Positions 1 to 10,013 of a stretch of 64,000 bases of DNA are shown here, piece by piece. The notes under the pieces were generated by a model, which was given only the letters and a program-made list of their open reading frames with translations, was not told the origin of the DNA and made no database searches. The position numbers were made by a program, and so were the translations under genes. The stretch's first letter is position 1. Every line of letters begins with the position of its first letter. The DNA is from Thiospirillum jenense (GTDB lineage Bacteria; Pseudomonadota; Gammaproteobacteria; Chromatiales; Chromatiaceae), in NCBI RefSeq assembly GCF_014145225.1, contig NZ_JABVCQ010000009.1, forward strand, positions 46,099 to 110,098, read 5' to 3'.

Positions 1-55
1 CTTTATCGCCCAATGCGCCAAGCCCGGCGACCTTTTTCAATAAAATGATGTCCAC
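1..55 (-). CDS. rplI: Ribosomal protein L9, N-terminal fragment (runs off the window)
   Basis: The first 18 codons of large-subunit protein L9 lie on the minus strand and continue past the window edge. Translation from a GTG at 53-55 gives VDIILLKKVAGLGALGDK, the typical L9 N-terminus with its GLG-x-LGD motif. A GAGGA ribosome-binding site lies about 6 bases upstream and fixes the GTG start. It follows rpsF and rpsR in the usual S6-S18-L9 order. The 150-base gap after rpsR is longer than usual and holds a possible separate promoter. Confidence 0.9.
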   Translation of the reverse strand, partial: MDIILLKKVAGLGALGDK

Positions 56-135
56 AAACAGTCCTCGATTTAGGTAATACATCCAATTGCTTGAATACAA
101 CACAGCGGCGATGTGATAATAACTAACTCATCACA

Positions 136-164
136 ATTAACCGGCTGTGTTCACGCAGTGTCAA
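136..164 (-). promoter_or_regulatory. Candidate promoter for rplI
   Basis: On the minus strand a perfect TTGACA (plus 159-164) is followed after 17 bases by GTTAAT (plus 136-141), four of six matches to a sigma-70 -10 box. The -35 lies in a 10-base tandem duplication (155-164 and 165-174), so a second TTGACA sits 10 bases upstream. A small inverted repeat (TCAACTA/TAGTTGA, 179-195) separates it from the end of rpsR. The motif match is seen; promoter activity is inferred. Confidence 0.4.
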
Positions 165-204
165 GCAGTGTCAAGCATTCAACTATGATAGTTGACGGGT
201 GTTT

Positions 205-429
205 TTAATGGCTATCGGTATAGGGCAATAGGGCAAGAAACCGGGCGCGTTTAACAGCCAGTGATAATTGACGTTGATAACGTGCTGAAGTGCCGGTAAT
301 GCGACTGGGAACAATCTTGCCCGATTCACTAATAAAGGACTTCAACAAGTTGACATCTTTATAATCAACTTCGGCAATTCCTTCGGCGGTAAAACGGCAA
401 TAACGTTTGCGGCGAAAATAACGTGACAT
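205..429 (-). CDS. rpsR: 30S ribosomal protein S18
   Basis: S18 binds S6 and 16S rRNA on the platform of the small subunit. From [13 protein letters not shown] the product is 74 residues, the usual S18 length, with the conserved Y-K-D-x-x-x-L-K-x-F and I-x-P-S-R-I-T-G-T segments and a basic C-terminus. The frame also offers a start at 438 (MIN before MSRYF), but the family N-terminus supports 429. It lies about 70 bases after rpsF in the same operon. Confidence 0.96.
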   Translation of the reverse strand: MSRYFRRKRYCRFTAEGIAEVDYKDVNLLKSFISESGKIVPSRITGTSARYQRQLSLAVKRARFLALLPYTDSH

Positions 430-499
430 ATTAATCACTCTCCTATAACAAATCTTGTAATGTGTTCATGCTAAACGAATACAAAACGCGCTGGCGTTT

Positions 500-910
500 T
501 TATTCATCTTCGTCCGCTATATCCGCTTCCATATCATCAGGACGCGGGCGGCGGCTGGCACGTTCATCACCGTTTTCCAGCTCTGGTTCATCGCTGCTGC
601 GCGTGAGTGAGGAGGGTTCAGTAATGGCTTTGTCGCGTTTAATAATGAGATTTCGCAGCACCGCATCATTAAAACGAAACGCATTTTCTAATTCGGTTAA
701 TGCGGCATAATCACACTCAATATTCATTAACACATAATGCGCTTTATGCACTTTATTGATTGGATAAGCTAATTGCCGCCGGCCCCAATCTTCAAGGCGA
801 TGAATCTTGCCGCCGTGCGTTTCAAGATTGCCACGATAACGCTCAATCATTGCCGGCACCTGTTCACTCTGACTGGGGTGAACTAAAAAAATCACTTCAT
901 AATGTCGCAT
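500..910 (-). CDS. rpsF: 30S ribosomal protein S6
   Basis: S6 pairs with S18 in the 30S platform. The product starts [19 protein letters not shown], and the middle shows the family pattern [10 protein letters not shown]. The 136-residue length includes a long charged tail ending [12 protein letters not shown], as in gammaproteobacterial S6 proteins, which can receive extra glutamates in E. coli. A GTG 12 bases upstream is in frame but overlaps the GAGGAG ribosome-binding site, so ATG at 910 is chosen. First gene of rpsF-rpsR-rplI. Confidence 0.96.
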   Translation of the reverse strand: MRHYEVIFLVHPSQSEQVPAMIERYRGNLETHGGKIHRLEDWGRRQLAYPINKVHKAHYVLMNIECDYAALTELENAFRFNDAVLRNLIIKRDKAITEPSSLTRSSDEPELENGDERASRRPRPDDMEADIADEDE

Positions 911-980
911 AATACTCCTCACGGATTAAACAGCCTCCTGATTGACAGTGAGGCAAGGAAGTTGCCTAGCTTTAGGCAAG
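911..980 (-). promoter_or_regulatory. rpsF leader with hairpin and possible S6:S18 autoregulatory site
   Basis: The minus-strand leader contains AGGAGGCTGTTTAATCCGTG just before the GAGGAG ribosome-binding site, plus an upstream hairpin (TTGCCTA/TAGGCAA, 962-979). Many bacteria control rpsF by S6:S18 binding to a leader RNA with a conserved CCG; the CCG before the ribosome-binding site fits that theme. The hairpin and motif are seen; autoregulation is inferred and the fold was not computed. Confidence 0.4.
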
Positions 981-1120
981 TCTTTTATTATGCTAGATCA
1001 TGCGGACGCTGTAAATCCGTTCATTTTGCGCGGCTGGCTAATACGCAATAAATCATGCAAATACAGTGGATTAGCAACGACCATTTGCTCTCATCTACAA
1101 CATCATAGGTAACAATTATC

Positions 1121-1984
1121 ATGGCAGACTCGCCGTTTATCACCATCGCAACAGGTGCGGATTTTGCGCAACGTGTCCTTGAAACCTCCCGCCAACATCC
1201 TGTTTTAGTAGATTTTTGGGCGGGTTGGTGCGCGCCGTGTCGGCAATTAATGCCGGTGCTGGAGAAATTAGCGAATGAATTTCAGGGGCAGTTTTTATTA
1301 GTTAAGGTTGACACTGATGCCGAACAAGCATTAGCTGGTCAATGCAAAATTCGCAGTTTACCAACGGTGCAATTATTTAAAGATGGGCAGGTTGTTGACC
1401 AGTTTCTTGGCGCACTACCAGAGGTGCAAGTGCGGGCGTTTATAGAAAAACATTTACCGCGAGCAGCTGAACAGTTATTAGTGGAGGCGCGGCGGCATTT
1501 GGTGAAGAGTGATTTAAGCACCGCGGCAGAGTTAATTGAACAAGCGCGGGCATTAGATGCGCAAGCCAAGAACTTGTTTATCACAGAATTGCAATTAAAA
1601 CTGGCGGCGGGTGATTATGATACCGCTAACCTAATGCTAGAACACACGCCTTTAGACTTGGTGAATGCACCCGAGGTTTTGACGGCGCGAGGTCAATTAC
1701 ATTTTGCCGCAATTGTCAAGGACACCCCGATGGCTGATGTATTAGAAACCCATATTGAAACGCACCCTGATGATAGTCTGGCGCATTATCAACTGGCGGC
1801 GCATCTTATTACAACAGGGCAATTCGCCACTGCCATTGATCGCCTGCTTGCGCTGATGCAAAAAGATCGGCAATTTAATGATGAAGCACCGCGCAAAGCG
1901 TTATTAATGGTATTTGATATGCTCGGCAACCATGACGAACGGGTTGCACCAGCGCGGGCGCGAATGGCACGGTTATTATTTTAA
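1121..1984 (+). CDS. cnoX: Thioredoxin-TPR co-chaperone (CnoX/YbbN family)
   Basis: The 287-residue protein has an N-terminal thioredoxin fold (about 1-110) with active site WCAPC at residues 36-40, followed by helical TPR-like repeats. This is the CnoX (YbbN) architecture. CnoX is a cytoplasmic holdase that protects proteins from oxidation and hands them to GroEL/ES and DnaK. E. coli CnoX lacks the CxxC pair; here it is intact, so redox activity is likely. It stands alone, divergent from rpsF and convergent with sucA. Confidence 0.88.
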   Translation: MADSPFITIATGADFAQRVLETSRQHPVLVDFWAGWCAPCRQLMPVLEKLANEFQGQFLLVKVDTDAEQALAGQCKIRSLPTVQLFKDGQVVDQFLGALPEVQVRAFIEKHLPRAAEQLLVEARRHLVKSDLSTAAELIEQARALDAQAKNLFITELQLKLAAGDYDTANLMLEHTPLDLVNAPEVLTARGQLHFAAIVKDTPMADVLETHIETHPDDSLAHYQLAAHLITTGQFATAIDRLLALMQKDRQFNDEAPRKALLMVFDMLGNHDERVAPARARMARLLF

Positions 1985-2001
1985 TGGCAATTGGCCATTA
2001 A
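1981..2001. terminator. Inverted repeat between convergent cnoX and sucA
   Basis: TTAATGGC and GCCATTAA form an 8-base stem with a 5-base loop. It spans the stop of cnoX and the stop of sucA. There is no clear T-run on either side, so use as a bidirectional terminator is a guess from position. Confidence 0.3.
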
Positions 2002-4835
2002 ACGCGCATTGCTTCATCAATCAAGCGCTGCTGTTGTGCAATATGAATGCTGTGTTTGCCAACTGCGGGGGCGGCGGACATCGGGCGACCAATGTAGCGA
2101 ATTGTTTTGCCCGCCGGTAAAACGGCGTGAAAGCGATGTTTAATTAAATCCCACGCCCCTTGATTCTGCGCTTCTTCTTGACACCACACAATGTCATTCA
2201 CCTGTGCATAGGTTTTTAATAATTGCAAGAACGCATCACGCGGGAATGGATATAATTGTTCGAGGCGTACGATGGCAATGGTTTCTATGCCGCATTGTTG
2301 TCGCGCTTCAATTAAATCGTAATAAACTTTGCCCGTGCAAAAAATCACGCGCTGCAATTGTGTTGGATTGAATGGCGCCGCGTCAGGTAGGATAACTTGA
2401 AATTGCCCAGTGGCGAGTTCATCCAATGTGGAGACGGCGAGGCGGTGGCGTAATAAACTTTTCGGAGTAAAAACGATGAGCGGATGGCGATAGGGGCGAA
2501 TGATTTGCCGCCGTAATAAATGAAAAAACTGCGCCGGCGTGGTTGGAATACAGAGTTGCAAATTATGTTCGGCGCATAATTGTAGATAGCGTTCTAATCG
2601 CGCCGAGGAATGTTCCGCCCCCTGTCCTTCTAAACCATGCGGGAGTAATAAAACTAACCCGCATAATAATTCCCATTTGGTTTCGGCTGACGCAATAAAT
2701 TGATCTATGACCACCTGTGCGCCATTGGCAAAATCACCAAATTGTGCCTCCCACAGGGTTAAACCCTCGGGTGTGGCAGTGGCAAAACCGTATTCAAATC
2801 CTAATACCGCGGCCTCCGAAAGAATTGAATCAATTGCAACAAATGCCGCTTGTTCATGGCTTAAATGCTGTAATGGTGTGTAATCACGCCCAGTTTTCTG
2901 GCAATAGATTTTGGCATGGCGATGAAAAAAAGTACCGCGCCCGCTGTCTTGTCCGGATAAGCGCACGGGATGACCGGCGGTAATTAACGTGGCATAGGCG
3001 AGTGTCTCCGCAAAGCCCCAGTTAATTGGCAGTTCACCTTGTGCCATTTGACGGCGCTCTGCCCAGATTTTATTGACTCGTGAATGCAAAACAAAGTCGG
3101 ACGGCACCGTCAATAGGCGGTCGGCTAATGCAGTTAATTGTGAACGTGGGTAATGCGTCACCGCCGGCGCTGTCCAATGATTGCCAATAAACGGTTGCCA
3201 ATTGGCGCGTTGCACTGGATTCAATGTGCATAAGACGGGACGCGCCACCACGACGCCCTGTGCAATGGCTGTGCGATAATTTTTAATTAACGTTTGCGCA
3301 CTTGACGCAGTGATAATGCTATGATTAATTAAATAATTAGCATAAAGAGTTCTGGCGGTCGGGTGTTGATGAATCTTTTGATACATGATGGGTTGTGTGA
3401 CGGCCGGTTCATCCGCTTCATTATGACCTAAGCGCCGGTAACACACTAGATCAATTAAAACATCGCGTTTAAATGTGTGCCGAAAATCGAATGCTAATCG
3501 CGTGACAAAAATCACGGCTTCTGGATCATCAGCATTGACATGAAAGATGGGCGTCTGCACCATTTTTGCAACGTCGGTGCAATAGAGAGTCGAGCGCGTA
3601 TCTAATGGATGACTGGTGGTAAATCCAATTTGATTGTTAATAATAATATGCACGGTGCCGCCGGTGCTATACCCGCGAGTTTGTGATAATTGTAAGGTCT
3701 CCATCACAATTCCTTGCCCTGAAAAGGCCGCGTCGCCGTGAATTAAAACTGGCAAGACTTGATCGCCATTGATATTACCACGCCGCCGTTGACGCGCCCG
3801 CACGGCACCTTCAATTACTGGGTTAATAATTTCTAAATGGGATGGATTAAACCCCAATGCAACATGCACCGCGCCCCCAGGCGTGGCAATATCGGTGGCA
3901 AAACCGAGGTGATATTTAACATCGCCGGCGAATTGGTGTGAAGAATGCGGTTGTTGATCTTCAAAAGCGGCGAAAATATCCTGCGGTGGTTTGCCGAGTG
4001 TATTAATGAGTACATTCAAACGCCCGCGATGCGCCATGCCAATGACTATTTCTTGAATGCCTTTACGTCCCGCCCGTTGAATCAATTCATCTAATAATGG
4101 AATTAATGCTTCGCCGCCTTCGAGTGAAAAACGTTTTTGCCCGACGTAACGGGTGTGTAGATGCAATTCAAGCTCTTCAGCGGCGGTTAATAAGGTTAAT
4201 AACCAACGCTGGTCATCAGGTTCTAAAACCGGGCGGGTTTGATAGCTTTCTAAGCGTTTTTGTATCCAGCGTTTTTCCGGCATGGTAGTGATGTGCATGT
4301 ATTCCGAACCGACGCTGCCGCAATACACTTTTTTTAATAAAGCTAAGATGTCGCGCAGTGCCACGAAATCGGGCGCGTATAATGAACCGGTGTGAAATAC
4401 GCGATTAAAATCTGCACTGCTTAATTGATGATAACCGGGGTCGAGATCGGCCACGTCCGGCTTGGGGTATAATTGAATTGGATCAAGATTGGCGATTTGA
4501 TGACCGCAACAACGGTAGGCGTTAATGAGCCGCAACACGGCGGCTTGTTTTTCTATTGCAATTGGATTGGATAGTGGCGCTCTGGCGTGTGGTGGCAGAG
4601 CGGTATTGCGCGGTGGTTGTATTGCGTTTGAACGTGGTTGTTTTAATTGTTCATGTAATAATTGGTGTATGATGTCAGCATCGGCAGTTTGATCCAATGC
4701 GGCGAATTGGTCACGCCAATAGGGTGCAACGCTGGCGGCATCTTGCAAATAACGTGAATATAGCGCTTCAATAAAACTGGCGTTGTCACTATAAAATGCC
4801 GAGGTGTGGCGCTGGTCGCTTAAACGGGTGTTCAT
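1998..4835 (-). CDS. sucA: 2-oxoglutarate dehydrogenase E1 component
   Basis: SucA is the thiamine-diphosphate subunit that decarboxylates 2-oxoglutarate and passes succinyl groups to the E2 lipoyl domain. The 945-residue length matches the family. An N-terminal E2-binding segment (FIEALYSRYL) is followed by the small OGDH domain, the HRGRLNVL motif, the ThDP-Mg motif (GDAAFSGQG to NNQIGF), the transketolase-type central domain and the C-terminal domain. sucB and lpd are not adjacent, unlike E. coli; convergent cnoX occupies the downstream position. Purple sulfur bacteria often run an incomplete or weak oxidative cycle, so its presence is informative. Confidence 0.96.
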   Translation of the reverse strand: MNTRLSDQRHTSAFYSDNASFIEALYSRYLQDAASVAPYWRDQFAALDQTADADIIHQLLHEQLKQPRSNAIQPPRNTALPPHARAPLSNPIAIEKQAAVLRLINAYRCCGHQIANLDPIQLYPKPDVADLDPGYHQLSSADFNRVFHTGSLYAPDFVALRDILALLKKVYCGSVGSEYMHITTMPEKRWIQKRLESYQTRPVLEPDDQRWLLTLLTAAEELELHLHTRYVGQKRFSLEGGEALIPLLDELIQRAGRKGIQEIVIGMAHRGRLNVLINTLGKPPQDIFAAFEDQQPHSSHQFAGDVKYHLGFATDIATPGGAVHVALGFNPSHLEIINPVIEGAVRARQRRRGNINGDQVLPVLIHGDAAFSGQGIVMETLQLSQTRGYSTGGTVHIIINNQIGFTTSHPLDTRSTLYCTDVAKMVQTPIFHVNADDPEAVIFVTRLAFDFRHTFKRDVLIDLVCYRRLGHNEADEPAVTQPIMYQKIHQHPTARTLYANYLINHSIITASSAQTLIKNYRTAIAQGVVVARPVLCTLNPVQRANWQPFIGNHWTAPAVTHYPRSQLTALADRLLTVPSDFVLHSRVNKIWAERRQMAQGELPINWGFAETLAYATLITAGHPVRLSGQDSGRGTFFHRHAKIYCQKTGRDYTPLQHLSHEQAAFVAIDSILSEAAVLGFEYGFATATPEGLTLWEAQFGDFANGAQVVIDQFIASAETKWELLCGLVLLLPHGLEGQGAEHSSARLERYLQLCAEHNLQLCIPTTPAQFFHLLRRQIIRPYRHPLIVFTPKSLLRHRLAVSTLDELATGQFQVILPDAAPFNPTQLQRVIFCTGKVYYDLIEARQQCGIETIAIVRLEQLYPFPRDAFLQLLKTYAQVNDIVWCQEEAQNQGAWDLIKHRFHAVLPAGKTIRYIGRPMSAAPAVGKHSIHIAQQQRLIDEAMRV

Positions 4836-4975
4836 AATTAAGCACTCAATTGATTAGTTGGTTAATTGGCCGTAGGATATTGTGAAAAATCAATCGTATC
4901 AAGTTCGGCCGTTCAATTTACAATAGATGTAGATTTCATTGTACGCTCGAATTGATTATTTAATTTGGAGGAGTG

Positions 4976-5200
4976 ATGTCTGACGTACCGGCGACACCCG
5001 ATCCGCATGAACAGGTGATGCGGCGGCGATTACAAGTTGTGCAATTGCAATCTGATTTAGCTTATTTCCAGGCGCGCTTAGGGTTGCTTGGTGAACCGAA
5101 AACGACCAATCAAGAAGCACAGCGCCGTGCGTTTAAGTTATTGCATCAAGTATTGGGGCAGCAGATGATTCAAACGCGCAAAGTTGGGGGTGATGATTAA
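4976..5200 (+). CDS. Small hypothetical protein, 74 residues
   Basis: A short soluble protein, largely helical with heptad-like leucines (LQVVQLQSDLAYFQARLGLL), suggesting a helical hairpin or coiled coil. A strong GGAGGAG ribosome-binding site precedes ATG at 4976; the GTG three bases earlier overlaps it. It is divergent from sucA and 28 bases before the longest frame of the chemoreceptor gene, so the two may be cotranscribed. I do not recognise the family. Confidence 0.7.
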   Translation: MSDVPATPDPHEQVMRRRLQVVQLQSDLAYFQARLGLLGEPKTTNQEAQRRAFKLLHQVLGQQMIQTRKVGGDD

Positions 5201-5228
5201 AATATCTTGAAACTGCTGCCGGCCATGA

Positions 5229-7367
5229 TTGCACATGCTGCGGGAACGTCCATGTGCCAAGTTGTTTAGGATCGCGTGTATTCTAGTTGCCGATCATGTT
5301 AATTCACATCAATTAAGGTTGCGAATAAAAAAGGTGCATTATCAAACATTTCCTGACCCGCCCGCGGCCCGCTCACTTAGTTTTTGGCGCGGGATCGGCG
5401 CACGTTTGCTGCTGATCGCGGCCATTCCAACATTTTTCCTCGTGGTATTTGCCGGATTGAGTTTGATTGAACAGCGCGCCCAGTTTAATCAATTAGCGCA
5501 CATCGCCAATGCCACCGAGTTGTCAGTTGGCATTGGGGCGCTGGTTCACGCCATGCAGCGCGAACGCGGGCGCAGTTCAGGATTTTTGGCGAGTGCTGAC
5601 ACGCGCCCGCCGCCGGCGTTGTCTTCGCAGCGCGCTGAGACTGATGGGCAAGCCGAGCAATTGCAGGCGTTGCTGACCAATTTGCAGGCGATGTTAGCGC
5701 CCGAGTTGCGCCAGCGGGTGGAAACCGCCGCAGCGCGGTTGCAACAATTACGGTCATTACGCGATCAGGTGGACGATAAACGTTTAAGCAGTGCGGAGGC
5801 GGTGGCGGCCTATTCTGAATTGATTGCACAATTATTATCCGTGCCGTCGGCGCTGCCCAATCTGAGTCATCATGCTGAAATTACTCGTGTGACAAGGGCT
5901 TACGCGAATCTGTTGCAAGCCAAAGAACGGGCGGGAATTGAACGAGCACTATTAAATGCGGTGTTTAATCGCGGGCAATTTAATGATGAATTGCTGGTGC
6001 GTTATTTGACCAATCGTGCCGAGCAGCGTTATTTGCTGCGGGCATTTTTGCGCGATGCGGACGCGGTGCAGCAGGAATTCTACCGCCGTACCGTGCGCGG
6101 CGCTGATGTGGACGCTTTCGAGCAGATTCACACGCAAGTTGGTCAACAATTGCACGGACAAGCGTTCAATATTGCCGCCAACGAGTGGTTTGAGCTGGCC
6201 ACCGCCCGTATTGATCTGCTTTACACCGTCGAACAGGCGATGGCGACGGCAATTCACGACACGACCACGCAGTTACGCGCTGAAACTGCGCAAAAACAGT
6301 GGATTTACGGCGGGGCGGTGGTGATTGCGCTGGTGCTGGTGATGGCGCTGACGTATCGGCAGGTGCGCTGTTTGTTGACCAGTTTGGGCGGCGAGCCGGC
6401 GGTGGTCAGCGCGGCGGTCAAGCAGGTGGCGCAGGGCGATTTGACCGTCAGTTTGCCACTGCGCACGGGCGATGAACGCAGTCTGCTGGCGGCATTTGCG
6501 CACATGGTGGCGGATATTCACGCGCTGATTGGGCGGGTGATGCACACCTCGCATCAGGTGGCCTCGTCGGCGGAAGAGTTGAGTGCGGCGGCACAAACCA
6601 CCAGTGAGCAGGTGATGCGCCAGCGCTCGGAGGTGGATCAGGTGGCGACGGCGATGAATCAAATGAGCAGTACGGTGACGGAGGTAGCGCAATTGGCTAG
6701 TCAAGCGGCGGATGCGGCCACGGTTGCTAGTCAAGAAACGCGGCACGGCAGCGAGGTGGTGTCGGGCATCATCCGTTCCATTGAGACGATGGCGAGTGAT
6801 ATTGGGCAGGCGGCGGCGGTGATTAGCGAGTTGTCGGAAGATACCCACGAGATTAGCACCGTTCTCGACGTGATTCGCGGGATTGCTGAACAAACCAATT
6901 TGCTGGCGCTGAATGCAGCGATTGAGGCGGCGCGGGCGGGTGAACAGGGGCGCGGCTTTGCGGTGGTGGCCGATGAGGTGCGCACGTTGGCCAGTCGTAC
7001 GCAGAGTTCGACGGCGGAAATTCAGCATAAAATCCAGCGGTTACAAAGCAGTGCGGCGCGGGCGGTGGCGGTGATGGGTGACAATCAACAGCGGGCGACC
7101 GAGAGTGTGGGGCAAGCGCAAGAGGGTGAGGCGTCGCTCGGTATCATTGCCAACAGTGTGACGACGATGGGTGATTATAATTTGCAAATCGCCAGCGCGG
7201 CCGAGCAGCAGTCGGCGGTGGCGGAGGAAATTAACCGCAATGTGCAGAACATTAGTCAGTCGGTGAATGCGACGGCGGATGGTTCATGTGAATTGGCGAG
7301 TGCGAGTCGTGAATTAGCGCGGATTGCGGCGGCGCTCGAAGGGCATATTCAGATGTTTAAGATTTGA
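5229..7367 (+). CDS. Methyl-accepting chemotaxis protein with NIT sensor domain
   Basis: Inner-membrane chemoreceptor. Near residue 60 a membrane helix ([20 protein letters not shown]) precedes a periplasmic helical domain with the NIT signature ([18 protein letters not shown]), a family linked to nitrate/nitrite sensing. A second membrane helix ([18 protein letters not shown], about 355-375), a HAMP domain and a cytoplasmic hairpin with tip [20 protein letters not shown] follow. The longest frame begins with TTG at 5229. The first 40 or so residues are poorly supported, and a GTG near 5333 (VHYQTF) is possible. No CheA/CheW genes are nearby. Confidence 0.88.
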   Translation: MHMLRERPCAKLFRIACILVADHVNSHQLRLRIKKVHYQTFPDPPAARSLSFWRGIGARLLLIAAIPTFFLVVFAGLSLIEQRAQFNQLAHIANATELSVGIGALVHAMQRERGRSSGFLASADTRPPPALSSQRAETDGQAEQLQALLTNLQAMLAPELRQRVETAAARLQQLRSLRDQVDDKRLSSAEAVAAYSELIAQLLSVPSALPNLSHHAEITRVTRAYANLLQAKERAGIERALLNAVFNRGQFNDELLVRYLTNRAEQRYLLRAFLRDADAVQQEFYRRTVRGADVDAFEQIHTQVGQQLHGQAFNIAANEWFELATARIDLLYTVEQAMATAIHDTTTQLRAETAQKQWIYGGAVVIALVLVMALTYRQVRCLLTSLGGEPAVVSAAVKQVAQGDLTVSLPLRTGDERSLLAAFAHMVADIHALIGRVMHTSHQVASSAEELSAAAQTTSEQVMRQRSEVDQVATAMNQMSSTVTEVAQLASQAADAATVASQETRHGSEVVSGIIRSIETMASDIGQAAAVISELSEDTHEISTVLDVIRGIAEQTNLLALNAAIEAARAGEQGRGFAVVADEVRTLASRTQSSTAEIQHKIQRLQSSAARAVAVMGDNQQRATESVGQAQEGEASLGIIANSVTTMGDYNLQIASAAEQQSAVAEEINRNVQNISQSVNATADGSCELASASRELARIAAALEGHIQMFKI

Positions 7368-7456
7368 CGCGCTCAGGTAATGATTTCATGTGTCTGCATG
7401 GGAATACTGAGCGCTTCAATAACGGCGGATTCTTGAATCACCTAATTGTGCGCTGG

Positions 7457-9931
7457 TTAATTGCTGTCGGTCGCAACTTTGCGTAATGTCGTGATTAAAT
7501 GTGCATCTTGCCAGTGCTGGTTTTCAATTACAAAATCGCCATTAAATCCAATTGATTTGGCCTGATCTGGATGGTCAAGGCTGAAATAATTGCTAAAGGT
7601 GTGTTCACTAATGATATTCACCGCTCGCGGGTCACTAAATACCTCTGGATGCGGATACGCGGGCGTGATGGATAAAAACTGCCCACCCGGTTTTAATACT
7701 CGCGCAATCTCATTCATTAACGCAATAAACGGATAGCGCCGCGCCGGGGTGTCTAATAAACGTGGAATGAATTGCAATACATCTTTGGCCACGACATATT
7801 CAAATGACTGCGCCGGGAAGGGCAACGGTTCAATGATTAAATCGCACGACGCGGGAATAGTCACGACCTCGTCGGCCGCAAATGGATTGAATAGATCAGC
7901 GGGTGATGAGGCGGCGGATAAAGCTAAACAACGGGTGCGTGATTGTAATTGCACTGGCGCGGTGGGCGGCGGTGTATTCGCAGGTTCAATTGCTGCAAAA
8001 CCAACGGACACGTCCGCGCCATTCACCCGCTGCCACATTTGTTCATACAGCGTTTCTAAATTGCGGCAGAATGCTTCGGTATTAAATAAGGCTTGACCAG
8101 TCTGCCGTGCTTGAATGACGCGCTGGCGCAGGGCGGCTAATCGCACTGGATCACGCGCTAATGCCAACGCCAATGCTTCGTATTCAATTGGATTGGCCGC
8201 GACTAATTCACTCAAGCCCAAACTGTGTAATAAACTGCCCGCCACACGCGATGGGAATGCGCCGCCCATCCAAGTGACGACTGGTAATCCAGCAAATAAC
8301 GCATCGGCGGCGGTGGTGTGTGCATTACACGGATGCGTATCTAAGAATAAATCGGCGCAACGGTAGCGTGATAAATGGTCTTCAATACGCGGAATACGTC
8401 CAGCAAAAATAATACGAGCAGGGTCAATTCCGTATTGAACTGCATTAAGACGCAAATGATGCTGTGCCGTTGAATTATTAGAAGTTAACCATAACACACT
8501 ATCAGGAATTTGTTTTAATAAACGCATCCAAATTGCGAATGCTAATGGATTCATTTTGTAATTTTGGCTAAATACACAAAAAACAAATGCTGTTTCAGGT
8601 AAACCACATTCGGCGCGTGTTAATCCAGGATTTGAAAGCGTGATAGTCGTATCAAATGGAACATAGCAATGCGGCAAATACGCGATTTTTTCACTATAAA
8701 ACTGCTGATGTTCGGGTGGAATACCCCAGGGATCGGCAATTAGATAATCGAAATAATCCGTCGCCAATGTGCCGGGATACCCCAAATAAGTCACTAATAC
8801 CGGCGCTGGACGATAGCCAAAGATTTCCACTCGCGCATCGGACGTGTAACCGGCCAAATCAATCACAATATCCACTTCCAATTCACGCACCAATTGCGCA
8901 ATTTGTTTTGCCGTCATGGTGCGCGCATCAATAAAGCGTTCAAATGCCGCCATCATGCGCGCTCGAATACGGCTATTATCATCAATGCCAATAGAAATCG
9001 CAATGGTTTCAAAGCGGGTTTTATCGTGCTGTTCAAATAACCCAACGGTTAAATGACCGACCGGATGTTCACGCAAATCGGGTGAAATATACGCAATCCG
9101 AATGCGCGCATGTTGATACTGCTCACCATTCCAATAACTGATCGCTTGGCGGGGCGCATGATATTGCGCAAAGGTACGCGCTGCTTGAAAATGAATCTCG
9201 GCATTATCATTAAATGCCATCAATGCCAATGTTTTACACACCCGCTGCCCGGCGCGAATGCCTTGTTCAATTGTTGCAACGGCATTTTCAAAGTCACTCC
9301 AATCACATAAGCGCAGCCGTTCATAATTCAGCAATCCCAGCGCGTAATGATAATTGGGATCAACTTGATAAAGACGTTCAAACAGTTTAATGGCCTGTTC
9401 ATGCTCGCGCATTTCTGACAAGATAATCGCGCAATTCGACAACGCATTGGTGCAATTGGGATCAAATTGTAACACTTGATTAAAGCGTTCTAATGCCGCG
9501 TGATGGCGGTGAAAATTGCGCAGCAATACCCCGCTGTTAATTAACACTTCGGGATAATCTGGTTGCAGTTTTAATGCTTTATCATAGCAAACCAGTGCCT
9601 CTTCACGCTGTTCTAATCGCTGCAATATCTCGCCATGTGCAAACCACAACGGCGCAAAACTGGGCGTCGTCTGCGTGCCTAATGTGGTGTATTTGAATGC
9701 AGTTTCCACGTCGTCACGTTGAATAGCAATCACAGATAGTGAATAGAGCGCGACGGGATTGGTTGGCGCTTGTTGCAAGATGTCATTAAATAATTGCGCG
9801 GCTTCATCATTGCGGCCTTGCTGCTGCAATTCCAATCCTTTGGTGAGCAATTCATAGCTAACACTGCCAACCGTTTTATTCGATTTAGCAGTGGTTTTTG
9901 GTGATTTTTTAATCCGTTGTTTTGCTGCCAT
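7457..9931 (-). CDS. TPR/O-GlcNAc transferase-like glycosyltransferase with C-terminal methyltransferase-like segment
   Basis: The 824-residue protein has a lysine-rich start, TPR repeats (about 25-200), then a SPINDLY/OGT-type GT41 catalytic region beginning IRIAYISPDLREHPVGH and including DIVIDLAGYTSDARVEIFGYRPAP and FLDTHPCNAHTTAADALFAGLPVVTW. The last 175 residues look like the back half of a class I methyltransferase (FPAQSFEYVVAKDVLQFI, EIARVLKPGGQFLSITPAYP), but I see no clear glycine-rich SAM motif I. Bacterial SPINDLY-like enzymes modify surface proteins or glycans. A palindromic repeat lies just upstream. Confidence 0.85.
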   Translation of the reverse strand: MAAKQRIKKSPKTTAKSNKTVGSVSYELLTKGLELQQQGRNDEAAQLFNDILQQAPTNPVALYSLSVIAIQRDDVETAFKYTTLGTQTTPSFAPLWFAHGEILQRLEQREEALVCYDKALKLQPDYPEVLINSGVLLRNFHRHHAALERFNQVLQFDPNCTNALSNCAIILSEMREHEQAIKLFERLYQVDPNYHYALGLLNYERLRLCDWSDFENAVATIEQGIRAGQRVCKTLALMAFNDNAEIHFQAARTFAQYHAPRQAISYWNGEQYQHARIRIAYISPDLREHPVGHLTVGLFEQHDKTRFETIAISIGIDDNSRIRARMMAAFERFIDARTMTAKQIAQLVRELEVDIVIDLAGYTSDARVEIFGYRPAPVLVTYLGYPGTLATDYFDYLIADPWGIPPEHQQFYSEKIAYLPHCYVPFDTTITLSNPGLTRAECGLPETAFVFCVFSQNYKMNPLAFAIWMRLLKQIPDSVLWLTSNNSTAQHHLRLNAVQYGIDPARIIFAGRIPRIEDHLSRYRCADLFLDTHPCNAHTTAADALFAGLPVVTWMGGAFPSRVAGSLLHSLGLSELVAANPIEYEALALALARDPVRLAALRQRVIQARQTGQALFNTEAFCRNLETLYEQMWQRVNGADVSVGFAAIEPANTPPPTAPVQLQSRTRCLALSAASSPADLFNPFAADEVVTIPASCDLIIEPLPFPAQSFEYVVAKDVLQFIPRLLDTPARRYPFIALMNEIARVLKPGGQFLSITPAYPHPEVFSDPRAVNIISEHTFSNYFSLDHPDQAKSIGFNGDFVIENQHWQDAHLITTLRKVATDSN

Positions 9932-9957
9932 TTTGCCATTATCCAGTTTTGCTTGAT

Positions 9958-9983
9958 CGTTCCCACGCTGGAACGTGGGAACG
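9958..9983. repeat. Dispersed palindromic repeat, copy 1
   Basis: CGTTCCCACG and CGTGGGAACG form an inverted repeat around CTGGAA. Two closer-matching copies lie at 53646-53671 and 53820-53845. It sits between the glycosyltransferase start and the end of the acetyltransferase gene, where it could act as a terminator hairpin. Confidence 0.85.
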
Positions 9984-10013
9984 ATTAAATTACTGACTGC
10001 ATCACTCCTACAA

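Noticed and set aside
6273..7028. 251-residue frame opposite the NIT chemoreceptor
   Set aside because: Histidine- and arginine-rich shadow of the conserved signalling domain on the other strand.
7370..7424. Terminator after the NIT chemoreceptor (GCGCTCAG/CTGAGCGC)
   Set aside because: The arms are about 35 bases apart with no T-run, so the evidence is too weak to list as a feature.
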